A stretch of DNA of 64,000 bases from Syntrophaceae bacterium (lineage in GTDB: Bacteria > Desulfobacterota > Syntrophia > Syntrophales > Smithellaceae). Below, piece after piece: positions 50,970 through 59,680 of this stretch (positions within the stretch are counted from its first letter, which is position 1; every line of letters begins with the position of its first letter). The translations under genes and the position numbers were made by a program. The notes below the pieces were generated by a model. It searched no databases, was not told the origin of the DNA, and saw only the letters and a list, made by a program, of their open reading frames with translations. The stretch covers positions 1 through 64,000 of the forward strand of contig JAHDKI010000001.1 in the NCBI GenBank assembly GCA_018436925.1. The letters run 5' to 3'.

Positions 50970-52499
50970 TCAAATAAGGCTTCGATCAAGGCTTCGATAT
51001 TGAATGGCTTCGGCAATATGCGGCGATTCAACGGCAGGGCTGCCTTCCAGATCGGCGATGGTTCTGGCCACTTTCAGAATCCGGTTCATGGCTCGGGCGG
51101 AGAGCCCCAGTTTTTCAATCGCCATTTCCATAAGCCGGTGGGACTCCTCGTCAATCTGACAATAGGTCCGGATTTGTTTTTCCGTCATCCGGGCGTTTGT
51201 CTGCGAGCCTTGGCCCATGAAACGCTGTTCTTGAAGGCGCCGCGCAACCCCGACGCGTTGGCTGATGGACGCTGAAGATTCCCCCTCTTCCCGGCCGGTC
51301 AGCGCGCGGTACTTCACCGACGGCACTTCAATGTGCAGATCGATCCGGTCCAGCAGAGGTCCGGAAATTCTTCCCTGATACTGGCGGATTTGCTGCGGCG
51401 AGCAACGGCAGGTCCGGGCCCGGTCGCCGAAATAGCCGCACGGACAGGGATTCATGGCCGCCACCAGCATAAAGCGCGCCGGGAATACGGCGCTTTGCGC
51501 CGACCGCGTGATGCTGATGGATCCTTCTTCAAGAGGTTGACGCAGGGCCTCCAGGGCGTTGCGTTTGAATTCCGGCAGTTCATCCATGAAAAGCACGCCC
51601 AAATGCGCCAAAGAGATTTCGCCTGGATGCGGCGTCTGGCCACCTCCCGCCAGACCGACATCGGAAATGGTGTGATGGGGCGAGCGAAAGGGACGAACGC
51701 CGATGAGCGCTTCAGAAGGTTGAAGCAGACCGGCGGCCGAGTAAACTTTAGTAATATCGATGGCCTCTTCGAAAGTCAGTTCGGGCAGGATCGTCGGCAG
51801 GCGTCGGGCCAGCATGCTTTTGCCGGATCCGGGCGGGCCGATCAATAAAATATTATGCGAACCGGCCGCAGCGATTTCCATCGCCCGCAAGGCCTGCTTT
51901 TGTCCTTTTATTTCCCGGTAATCGATCTCAAAGCGGCGCTTTCGCATAAACAGATCGTCCGCATCGACACGGGTTGCTGCAAGAGGTTCTCTGGCGCATA
52001 AATGTTCGACCAGTTGCGGCAGGGTCTCGACGCCGAAAACGGCGATGCCTTCAACCATGGCCGCTTCTGAAGCGTTTTGCACCGGCACGAACAATGACGC
52101 GACGCCCGCGTCTCTGGCTGTGAAGGCGGCCGACAGCACCCCGCGGACTGGTTTGACGCTGCCGTCCAAAGAGAGCTCGCCCATGAAGCAGGCGTTTGCG
52201 ATTGACGAAGGGGCAAGGGTTTCTTCCGCCGCCAGGATGCCTATGGCGATGGGCAGGTCAAAACCGGTTCCCTCTTTCTTGATATCCGCCGGCGCCAGGT
52301 TCACGGTGACGTGGGCGCGCGGAAAATGATAGCCGGAATTCCGGATGGCTGCGCGGATGCGATCTTTGCTTTCCTTCACCGAGGCGTCGGGGAGCCCCAC
52401 GGTCGAGAACTGCGGCAGTCCTTGAGAAATATCAACTTCCACGCGCACCGGATGAGACTCCATGCCGACGACGCTCACGCCATTGAGTTGTATAAACAC
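50970..52499 (-). CDS. YifB/ComM family magnesium-chelatase-like AAA+ ATPase
   Basis: A 509-residue protein. An N-terminal ribosomal-S5-like fold (VEVDISQGLPQFSTVGLPDASVKESKDRIRAAI) precedes the AAA+ module with Walker A IGPPGSGKSMLARRLPTILP, Walker B GVLFMDELPEF and the helix-2 insert. A zinc-type CPCG..C..C segment (NPCPCGYFGDRARTCRCSP) lies between. ComM is a DNA branch-migration helicase in natural transformation. The start is GTG at 52499, which gives the conserved N-terminus in full. Confidence 0.93.
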   Translation of the reverse strand: MFIQLNGVSVVGMESHPVRVEVDISQGLPQFSTVGLPDASVKESKDRIRAAIRNSGYHFPRAHVTVNLAPADIKKEGTGFDLPIAIGILAAEETLAPSSIANACFMGELSLDGSVKPVRGVLSAAFTARDAGVASLFVPVQNASEAAMVEGIAVFGVETLPQLVEHLCAREPLAATRVDADDLFMRKRRFEIDYREIKGQKQALRAMEIAAAGSHNILLIGPPGSGKSMLARRLPTILPELTFEEAIDITKVYSAAGLLQPSEALIGVRPFRSPHHTISDVGLAGGGQTPHPGEISLAHLGVLFMDELPEFKRNALEALRQPLEEGSISITRSAQSAVFPARFMLVAAMNPCPCGYFGDRARTCRCSPQQIRQYQGRISGPLLDRIDLHIEVPSVKYRALTGREEGESSASISQRVGVARRLQEQRFMGQGSQTNARMTEKQIRTYCQIDEESHRLMEMAIEKLGLSARAMNRILKVARTIADLEGSPAVESPHIAEAIQYRSLDRSLI

Positions 52500-52593
52500 G
52501 CTATAGACTCCGGATGAGATTTGAGGATGAAATACTAGCGAATTGAACCGTTTATATCAAGCCGGAAAATCGGGAAAAAAACAGTTGAGTTTC

Positions 52594-52622
52594 TTGACTC
52601 CACCTGTGGCCTGTGCTAGAGT
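52594..52622 (+). promoter_or_regulatory. Promoter of moaC
   Basis: TTGACT (52594-52599) and TAGAGT (52617-52622) are 17 bases apart and about 60 bases before the moaC start. The -35 matches at five of six positions, the -10 at four. The 183-base gap also contains the yifB promoter on the other strand. Confidence 0.6.
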
Positions 52623-52682
52623 CCCGACAAAATTCGTAAACGTTCGCATCAACAATAAAGTCACCGTAAGCCAGTAGCCGTC

Positions 52683-53165
52683 ATGAGCAAGCTATCCCAC
52701 ATTGATGATCAAGGCCGCATCCGTATGGTTGACGTGACCGGCAAGGACAAGACGGTTCGAGAGGCGGTTGCCCGGGGCGAAATTAGGATGCGTCCCCAGA
52801 CGCTTTCGCGCATCGTTTCCGGATCGGTGACTAAAGGCAACGTTTTTGTCACGGCTAAAATCGCGGGCATTCTGGCCGCGAAGAAAACAGGCGATCTCAT
52901 TCCGCTTTGCCATCCGCTGGCCCTGACGGAGGTTGATCTTTCGTTCGATCCCGACCAGGAAAACTCCCGGGTCGTCATTGAGGCCAGGGTCCGCACGGTG
53001 GGGCCGACCGGAGTTGAAATGGAAGCATTGACGGCAGTCAGCGTCGCCGCCCTGACCATTTATGACATGTGCAAAGCTGTTGAAAAAGAGATGACGATCG
53101 GAAACATCATGCTTGTGAAAAAAAGCGGCGGGAAAAGCGGCCGATACATTCGAAAAGCCGACTAA
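52683..53165 (+). CDS. moaC: Cyclic pyranopterin monophosphate synthase
   Basis: A 160-residue protein of molybdenum cofactor synthesis. The signature regions are [45 protein letters not shown] and KSGGKSG near the end. It converts the MoaA product to cyclic pyranopterin monophosphate. Other moa genes are not in the window. A membrane protein follows after 18 bases. Confidence 0.97.
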   Translation: MSKLSHIDDQGRIRMVDVTGKDKTVREAVARGEIRMRPQTLSRIVSGSVTKGNVFVTAKIAGILAAKKTGDLIPLCHPLALTEVDLSFDPDQENSRVVIEARVRTVGPTGVEMEALTAVSVAALTIYDMCKAVEKEMTIGNIMLVKKSGGKSGRYIRKAD

Positions 53166-53183
53166 ATTGCGGAGAATCCAATT

Positions 53184-53696
53184 GTGACCGGAACCTATAG
53201 AATTAAAAAAGCATTCTTATGGCCTTTTACGGCGGCGGTCGTATTCCTGCTGGTGCTGCTGGGAGTGCTACTCGCAGGCGGGCAGCCGTGGGAAAAAATC
53301 GCCGCATTGATTATTTTTCTGATTTCCCTGATGGTTGCCGTCGAATCCTGGCGGCGGCGGATTGTGCTGGCCGACGATGGCCTGATCGTCAGTAAGTTTT
53401 TTCGCTCCAAAAAATTCACCTGGGCCGAAATCACCCATCTGGGCGTGCTGGTGATCCGCAATAAGGCCTATTTTCTTCTGACAACCACGCGCGGCTTTAG
53501 TATGTTTTCCAATCTTTATGAAAACCATACCGCGCTTCTCGGTGCCTTGTACGATCGGTTGGGCGAAGAAAAAACGGAGCCGGAGATCAAAGACTATCTC
53601 AATCACCCCGTCGAACGGTTTTCATTGTTTGTGATGGCCTGGGTTGCGGCGGCCGTGGTTGTCGTGGTCACCATCTTAAAGTTGTTTAACCCGTAG
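53184..53696 (+). CDS. Membrane protein with PH-like domain
   Basis: A 170-residue protein with two membrane helices near the N-terminus (~15-32 and ~38-54), a beta-rich middle (RRRIVLADDGLIVSKFFRSKKFTWAEITHLGVLVIRNKAYFLLTTTRGFSMF) typical of bacterial PH-like domains, and a final helix (~147-167). The start is GTG with GGAGAA upstream. It is probably co-transcribed with moaC, although no functional link is apparent. Function unknown. Confidence 0.8.
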   Translation: MTGTYRIKKAFLWPFTAAVVFLLVLLGVLLAGGQPWEKIAALIIFLISLMVAVESWRRRIVLADDGLIVSKFFRSKKFTWAEITHLGVLVIRNKAYFLLTTTRGFSMFSNLYENHTALLGALYDRLGEEKTEPEIKDYLNHPVERFSLFVMAWVAAAVVVVVTILKLFNP

Positions 53697-53773
53697 CACC
53701 GGCTGAATCTCTGATCGTTATTTCAGATTCGGGAAATGTTTGTTTTTTGTATGATCAAGAGGAGTTTTTGAAA

Positions 53774-54088
53774 ATGTCTGTCACGAGACGCGCCGGCGCA
53801 AGGCCGGCGGCAAGCGTTGAAGAGAGCTGCGCTGCCGCTGTAGAAGAAATACTGGAAAAGAAACTGGACGATCTGGCCACGGTGCTTTCTCACTCGGGCA
53901 ACGGGAAAAGCAAGTTGCATGAGGAAGTGATGTCGATGGTGGAAAAAGGATTGTTCCGTATCGCTTTGAGGCGTTCCAGCAACGTCAAAACCGCGGCCGC
54001 GGCTTTTTTGGGAATCAACCGAAATACATTCACCGACAAGATGTCCAAGCTTGGAATCCAGTGTGAAAAATCAAATAGCGTGAAATAA
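53774..54088 (+). CDS. Fis-type DNA-binding protein
   Basis: A 104-residue protein whose C-terminal ~45 residues form the Fis/NtrC helix-turn-helix (LFRIALRRSSNVKTAAAAFLGINRNTFTDKMSKLGI). The N-terminal part is helical and may dimerise. It has no receiver or AAA+ domain, so it acts alone, like Fis. The start follows GAGGAG; an upstream TTG frame from 53747 contains that site. It precedes the hexosamine operon by 70 bases and could regulate it. Confidence 0.88.
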   Translation: MSVTRRAGARPAASVEESCAAAVEEILEKKLDDLATVLSHSGNGKSKLHEEVMSMVEKGLFRIALRRSSNVKTAAAAFLGINRNTFTDKMSKLGIQCEKSNSVK

Positions 54089-54158
54089 GAACAGCCTCAG
54101 GCGAAAAGAGCCGAAGGATACTCATTTTTAGAACCTGCCGCGGGGTTATCTATCTGGA

Positions 54159-57100
54159 ATGGCTTTTGCTAGTTGTGGTTTCGGACCTTGGAAACGTCCG
54201 GTCAGTCATCTCAAGGGAGACAATTTTGTCAGGCCGGTCATGGCAACGCTATTTTTAAAACCGCAAGACCGACACGGCACGGCAAGGGAAACCATGTTCT
54301 ATACAAAAATGTTTCAGTTCATAAAAAAAATCCTGAAATTTGTTTGCATTTGCGAAATCCGGGTCGGGTGTCATCCGTCGGATGTTCCGTCGCCGGTTAT
54401 AATTTTTTTTCCGCTGACGCCCGGACAACTCAACTGCGGTTTTGCCGGACTGGTGACCTGCCGTCTTGAGAATGAGCGCTCGGAAATCCGGGCGGATCAG
54501 GAGATTGCCTCAGCCTGGATCACCATCAAAAAATCCGGTCTGCGCTTGATGGGATTTTCTGAAAACAGCGCCCGGTTGTGTTGGGGAGGGCTGGAAACCC
54601 TTCATGTCGCGGAATCGGCGGTCTTTGCGCTCAAGCGCGAAGACGCGCAGGAGGCGCTTTTTTTCTCAGAAGAGCGGACTGCGGCTTTAAGCGGGATTGT
54701 GTCGGAAATGAACGCCTTTTTGGCGAATGAAGAAAAGTTTCTTGAAGAGCAATCGGCCGGGATCGTCTCCGCGGAGCTGGAAATCGTCAACAGTCGAATC
54801 CTTCTGCTCAAAGACATCTGCTGGATGCTGGACAAAGACATTCTGTCCAACTTTCAGAAAATAACCGTGCTGGCCGGCGCGGCATCCCCCGCGGAGATCG
54901 AAAAATCCGCTTTTCAGAAGTACCGCAAGCTGAATCTACTGCTCAACGCTCTGGATCGTCTGGAAGTCCGGGGACGCGATTCAGCCGGCGTTCAGATTGC
55001 CTTTAGCTTGCGGGAGAAAAAAGACCTTCATGAAATTTTACGCGGCTTTGCCGAATCGGGCTTGTCGGACGAATATGAAAGCCGCGCTCGTCATGGCGAT
55101 CTGCTTGACCTCTCCATCTGTGTGACAGACAAACCCGAGTCCTCTTCCGACGGCGTGACCGTGTCCTTTACCTACAAGACCTTTTCGATTGTGGGCGAAC
55201 TGGGGCGCAATGTCGCCGAGCTTCGGCGCTCCATTGCGCGTGACCGGATTTTTCAATCCTTCGCCGCCGCAAAGACCATCTGCGAGACGGCGCTGACGCA
55301 TACCCGCTGGGCGTCGGTCGGCGCCATCACGGAAGCCAATTGTCATCCGGTCAATAATTATGCGACCAGTCAAACTTTCGGCGCGTATCCGCACTATCCC
55401 GAAAGCCGGGCCCTCATCAGCGTGGTTTTGAACGGCGACATCGACAACTATGCCCGGTTGCGGCAGGCGCTGGAGACGGATGCCTGCCAGATCTCGCCGC
55501 AGGTGACCACGGACACAAAAATCATCCCTTTGCAAATCGAGAAATATCTGAAGGAGGGCGAGGATCTGGGCGGGGCGTTTCGTCTGGCGGTCAACGACTT
55601 CGAGGGGTCTCACGCCATCGCCATGCACAGCAACCTCGAGCCGGGCAAAATGTTTCTGGCGCTCAAAGGCAGCGGTCAGTCGATTTATGTGGGTGTGAGT
55701 TCCGATCAATATATGTTTTCATCGGAATTGTACGGCCTGGTCGAAGTCATGCCGCGATTCATCAAGATGAACGGGGAGACGGCCAACGGAACCGTTGCAG
55801 GACAGATTTTCGTTTTAGATCAGAATCAAGGCGCCGGTCTTTCGGGCCTGTCGGCTTCTTTTTATGACGGCACGCCCTTTTGTCTGTCGGAGGCCTCTGT
55901 GCAGACCGCGGAAATCACCACGCGGGACATCGATCGCAGCAACCATCCGCACTTTTTTCTTAAGGAGATTTCCGAATCGGCTCTTTCCGTCCGGAGGACA
56001 TTGCGCGGAAAATACCGCCTGACGCGCAAGCCGGGCGCCCCTGTGTCGGTTGCATTCAATCTCGGGACGGATATCGTTCCGGCTTTAGTGCGCGAAGGGT
56101 TGGAAAACGGACGCATAAAAAACATCGTGGTCATCGGACACGGAACGGCTGCGGTGGCCGGCGCCGCGGTGGCCGACGCCATGGCCTATTACCTCGGCGG
56201 GCAGCCGATTCACATCGCCTCCCGCATCGCCTCGGAGTTGAGCGGTTTCGGTTTGAAGGACGACCTCACCGACACGCTCATCATTCCGATTACACAGTCC
56301 GGAACCACAACCGATACCAATCGCGCTGTGGCTATGGCGCGGGAGCGGGGCGCGCTGATCGTTTCCATCGTCAACCGCCGACAGTCGGATATCACCACCA
56401 AATCGCACGGCGTGTTTTATACCAGCGACGGCCGCGACATTGAAATGTCGGTGGCCTCAACAAAAGCCTTCTATGCCCAGATCATCGCGGGCCAAGTGCT
56501 GGCGTTGTTTTTCGCCCAGCTTCTCAAAGCCCGGGCGGACGAAGACATTGCGGCGGCGCTGGGACACCTGGAATCGGCGCCGCGGCTGATGGAGAAACTA
56601 TTTGCCAAACGAAACGTCATTGCCGAATCCGTCCGGGATGTCGTCAGCCGGCGCTACTGGGCGATTGTCGGCAGCGGTCCCAACAAAGCCGCGGCCGATG
56701 AGATTCGCATCAAGCTCTCCGAGCTTTGCTACCGGACCATTTCCTCCGATATTGTCGAGAATAAAAAGCATATCGACTTGTCGGCCGAGCCGCTCATCCT
56801 GGTTTGCGCCTCCGGGAACCCGCCTTCCGTCACGGAGGATGTCGTCAAAGATGTCGCCATTTTCAAGGCGCACAAGTCCGCCGTCGTGGTGTTCGCGGAC
56901 GAAGACGATGCCCGGTTCGACGGTGTGGCCGACTCCGTTATTGCCATTCCCGCCGCGCCCGAGCCGCTGCCGGTGATTTTGAACACCATGGCCGGGCATT
57001 TATGGGGCTATTACGCGGCCCGCGCCATTGATGACGAGGCAAGAAGTTTCCGGGAATTCCGGGGTTTGTTGGCCGATGCTTTGTCCCGTCGCGAAGAAAA

Positions 57101-58016
57101 GAAAGAATCCATCCTGGAAACGATTAAAGATATCGCCCTTCACCGGATCATTGGGGACTTTTACGAAACCTTCAACACGAAACGCCGCCAAGGAGCAATG
57201 GGCAGCCTGTCGGGGAAAATTGTCGCGGATCTTTTGCTGCTTTTAAAATATGCCGCAGGAAAGCTGCCGTTGCATGACATGCGCCGCGATTTCCTAAACG
57301 AAGAGCTGCTGGTTTCCCCGTTTGAATTGCTTGACACGACACTGGGCCTGGCCATTGACGAATTATCGCGTCCTATTGACGCCATCCGTCACCAGGCCAA
57401 AACCGTTACGGTCGGAACCAGCCGCAAGGAAAAAGAGCTCGAAGGCATCATCTTTGATTTGTTGGAATCGCTGCGCTTCTCGTTGAAGAATCTGACCTAC
57501 CGTAATTTGCTGACGATCAGCCGGATTCAGCCGGCCATCGCCGAGGTGAAAGGCTACACGCTGTATGACATCAACGGCCTTGATGATCTGGGAAACCCGA
57601 CGGAAGATACCATGATCGTGATCGCGAGGAAGCATGGCGTCGCCGCGGCGATGAAATCGAGGGCCGACCGCCCTGTGGCCCTGATGGGCACCAAGAGAAC
57701 CATCGTGAGCACGGGCCACGCGCACATCGGCAAAGGGAAAACCGATGGCGCGCCGATCGTTGTTTTGCCGCTTCTGGGAGAGAATAATCTGGTCGACAAT
57801 CTGCTTTTGATTCATATCGCGTATAATGAAGCGCTGTCTGTCGGAGCCAGAAAGGACGCTCTGGGCTACCGGTACAACGACATCCGCAACCTGGTCAATG
57901 AATGCAACCTGTCCTGGCGGGATGACTATCTGGAATCGTTTTCTCTGGAAGCCCTTTTCAGCGAGCCGATCGAAGTTCTTGCCGCCAAAATTCAAGGCGG
58001 TCAAATTAATGTTTGA
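54159..58016 (+). CDS. Giant GlmS-like glutamine amidotransferase/double-SIS protein
   Basis: A frame of 1,285 codons related to glucosamine-6-phosphate synthase (usually ~600). GATase II elements: CGFAGL with Cys93, RGRDSAG (271-277), HTRWASVG (381-388), VLNGDIDN (423-430) and TTDTKII. About 170 residues separate the first two, against ~20 in GlmS. HPHFFLKEI (~596-604) begins the isomerase half. SIS-1 has ITQSGTT (711-717) and SVASTKAF (764-771), and SIS-2 begins near RYWAIVGSG. The usual ELKHGPLAL is replaced by VENKKHIDLS. A ~270-residue C-terminal extension is unrecognised. No start codon precedes Cys93 directly; in-frame starts lie at 54159, 54240, 54294 and 54309. The best ribosome site is AAGGGAAA before 54294. 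Confidence 0.85.
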   Translation: MAFASCGFGPWKRPVSHLKGDNFVRPVMATLFLKPQDRHGTARETMFYTKMFQFIKKILKFVCICEIRVGCHPSDVPSPVIIFFPLTPGQLNCGFAGLVTCRLENERSEIRADQEIASAWITIKKSGLRLMGFSENSARLCWGGLETLHVAESAVFALKREDAQEALFFSEERTAALSGIVSEMNAFLANEEKFLEEQSAGIVSAELEIVNSRILLLKDICWMLDKDILSNFQKITVLAGAASPAEIEKSAFQKYRKLNLLLNALDRLEVRGRDSAGVQIAFSLREKKDLHEILRGFAESGLSDEYESRARHGDLLDLSICVTDKPESSSDGVTVSFTYKTFSIVGELGRNVAELRRSIARDRIFQSFAAAKTICETALTHTRWASVGAITEANCHPVNNYATSQTFGAYPHYPESRALISVVLNGDIDNYARLRQALETDACQISPQVTTDTKIIPLQIEKYLKEGEDLGGAFRLAVNDFEGSHAIAMHSNLEPGKMFLALKGSGQSIYVGVSSDQYMFSSELYGLVEVMPRFIKMNGETANGTVAGQIFVLDQNQGAGLSGLSASFYDGTPFCLSEASVQTAEITTRDIDRSNHPHFFLKEISESALSVRRTLRGKYRLTRKPGAPVSVAFNLGTDIVPALVREGLENGRIKNIVVIGHGTAAVAGAAVADAMAYYLGGQPIHIASRIASELSGFGLKDDLTDTLIIPITQSGTTTDTNRAVAMARERGALIVSIVNRRQSDITTKSHGVFYTSDGRDIEMSVASTKAFYAQIIAGQVLALFFAQLLKARADEDIAAALGHLESAPRLMEKLFAKRNVIAESVRDVVSRRYWAIVGSGPNKAAADEIRIKLSELCYRTISSDIVENKKHIDLSAEPLILVCASGNPPSVTEDVVKDVAIFKAHKSAVVVFADEDDARFDGVADSVIAIPAAPEPLPVILNTMAGHLWGYYAARAIDDEARSFREFRGLLADALSRREEKKESILETIKDIALHRIIGDFYETFNTKRRQGAMGSLSGKIVADLLLLLKYAAGKLPLHDMRRDFLNEELLVSPFELLDTTLGLAIDELSRPIDAIRHQAKTVTVGTSRKEKELEGIIFDLLESLRFSLKNLTYRNLLTISRIQPAIAEVKGYTLYDINGLDDLGNPTEDTMIVIARKHGVAAAMKSRADRPVALMGTKRTIVSTGHAHIGKGKTDGAPIVVLPLLGENNLVDNLLLIHIAYNEALSVGARKDALGYRYNDIRNLVNECNLSWRDDYLESFSLEALFSEPIEVLAAKIQGGQINV

Positions 58017-58402
58017 CAAACAGGGTGTACGAAAGTAGGCATACGGCAAACGATGGCCGTTTAACAAAGGGACGTTTTATGAACCAGCTTTTCAACCCGT
58101 GTGGCGCCGGGGCGAGAAGCGATTTCAAGTGAACGGCCGTTTAGGGATTACATAATTCTGTCGCTGGGCGATATCGGCGAACCGGTTTTTCAGACGCAAG
58201 GGAATCCCCATAAAACAGACAGAATTCGGACAGGCGGTTTCAATCCGGCAGTCGCCTCAAACGGGGAAAGCATCGATGTGGACAACCAGGCCGTGTCCAC
58301 TGCGATGGAAGTCAAAAAGCTCCGGGATGTCAAAGCTCTGTAAACGAAAAATGAGCATCGGTTGGGCCAAGGTCTTGGCAAGTAAGCAATCAGGGAGTTC
58401 TT
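58017..58402. other. Gap between GlmS-like and GlmU-like genes
   Basis: About 386 bases. An 80-codon GTG-start frame at 58101-58343 has no convincing ribosome site and no recognised family; its composition is not clearly non-coding, so a small or decayed gene is possible. No terminator is evident, so the flanking genes may still be co-transcribed. Confidence 0.4.
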
Positions 58403-59680
58403 ATGGATTTGCAGCCGAAGTGCCATGAAAAAATCCGGCGCCTGATGGAGCGGGGCGTGGAGATATCCAATCCCCTGACGATTGATATCGGCGACGACGT
58501 TGAGATCGACCGCATTTCAGGAAAAGGGGTCCGGATCTATCCGGGTTGCCGGATTTACGGCGCGACAACGGTTATATCAGCCGGGTGTCAAATAGGCTAT
58601 GAAGCGCCTGTCACAATGGATGGCTGCCAGTTGGCCGAAGACGTTGAGCTCAGAGGCGGGTTTTTCAGCAAGTCCGTCTTTCTGGAAAAATCCGGCATGG
58701 GATCGGGCGCGCATGTGCGGGAAGGATGCCTGATCGAGGAACAGGCCGGCGGCGCGCATTGCGTGGGCCTCAAACAGACGATTCTTTTTCCGTTCGTAAC
58801 GCTGGGCAGCCTGATCAACTTCTGCGACTGCTTGATGTCGGGCGGCACAGACCGCCGCAACCACAGTGAAGTCGGAAGCGCCTACATCCATTTTAATTTT
58901 ACCCCCGATGGGGACAAAGCCACGCCGTCGCTGATCGGCGACGTTCCCCGGGGCGTTATGCTCAACCAGCCCCCGATCTTTTTAGGCGGACAAGGCGGCA
59001 TGGTTGGCCCGTGTCAGATTGGATTCGGCAATGTCGCGGCGGCCGGGTCGATTCTCAGAGAGGACTATCCGGAGGAAGGCAGACTGATCTTCTGCGCCCC
59101 TCCCGCCAGAAGCTTCAAGATCCGGCGACGACCGGCCGCCTATCCGGATTTTAAAAGCATTGTTGAAAAAAATATTCTGTATCTGGCCAATCTTAAAGCG
59201 CTTGCGGCCTGGTATGAGGGGGTTCGAAAACCGTTTTTTGAGCGGCGGGAATTCGGCGCGCTGATTTTCGCTGAGGCGCTGGAGTTGATCGCGCGGGCTT
59301 GCCGTGAAAGACTGGAAAGACTTCGACAGATGGCGCATAAAGCCGGCCAGGCCGCACCCGCCGGATCGGATGCGGCACGCTTCAGACACGAACTGGAAGC
59401 AAGCCTGCCCGAGGTGGCCTTGCTTCTCGAAACGCGTGCGCCCGGCGATGACGTCGCGCAGGCTCGCGAGGAATTTCTGGGGTTGATCTTCGACGTCGCC
59501 GGCGCTGCGTCCTGGTCCTATCTGGACACGATCCGGAATCTTTCTCGTGAGACCGCCGCGTTCGGGGTTTCCTGGCTTGCCGGGCTTGTCGGTTTCTACT
59601 GCCGGCATGCCGCCGCGGCCGTTCCGTGTCTGGAATTATTTCAATCCTCCAACGCTAAGATGGACACAAGAAATGGGTAA
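58403..59680 (+). CDS. Left-handed beta-helix protein, GlmU-like acyltransferase domain
   Basis: A 425-residue protein. Residues ~25-235 form imperfect hexapeptide repeats of a left-handed beta-helix: KGVRIYPGCRIYGATTVISAGCQIGYEAP and GGMVGPCQIGFGNVAAAGSIL. The stretch MSGGTDRRNHSEVGSAYIHFNF is highly characteristic of GlmU-related proteins. The nucleotidyltransferase half of GlmU is missing. Residues ~260-415 are a helical C-terminal domain. It probably acetylates or binds a sugar phosphate or UDP-sugar; activity is not certain because the catalytic histidine could not be assigned. GGGAG precedes the start. It overlaps glmM by 8 bases. Confidence 0.8.
   Translation: MDLQPKCHEKIRRLMERGVEISNPLTIDIGDDVEIDRISGKGVRIYPGCRIYGATTVISAGCQIGYEAPVTMDGCQLAEDVELRGGFFSKSVFLEKSGMGSGAHVREGCLIEEQAGGAHCVGLKQTILFPFVTLGSLINFCDCLMSGGTDRRNHSEVGSAYIHFNFTPDGDKATPSLIGDVPRGVMLNQPPIFLGGQGGMVGPCQIGFGNVAAAGSILREDYPEEGRLIFCAPPARSFKIRRRPAAYPDFKSIVEKNILYLANLKALAAWYEGVRKPFFERREFGALIFAEALELIARACRERLERLRQMAHKAGQAAPAGSDAARFRHELEASLPEVALLLETRAPGDDVAQAREEFLGLIFDVAGAASWSYLDTIRNLSRETAAFGVSWLAGLVGFYCRHAAAAVPCLELFQSSNAKMDTRNG

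Noticed and set aside
58101..58343. An 80-codon GTG-start frame between the GlmS-like and GlmU-like genes
   Set aside because: No convincing ribosome site and no recognised family; kept only as a note in the gap entry.
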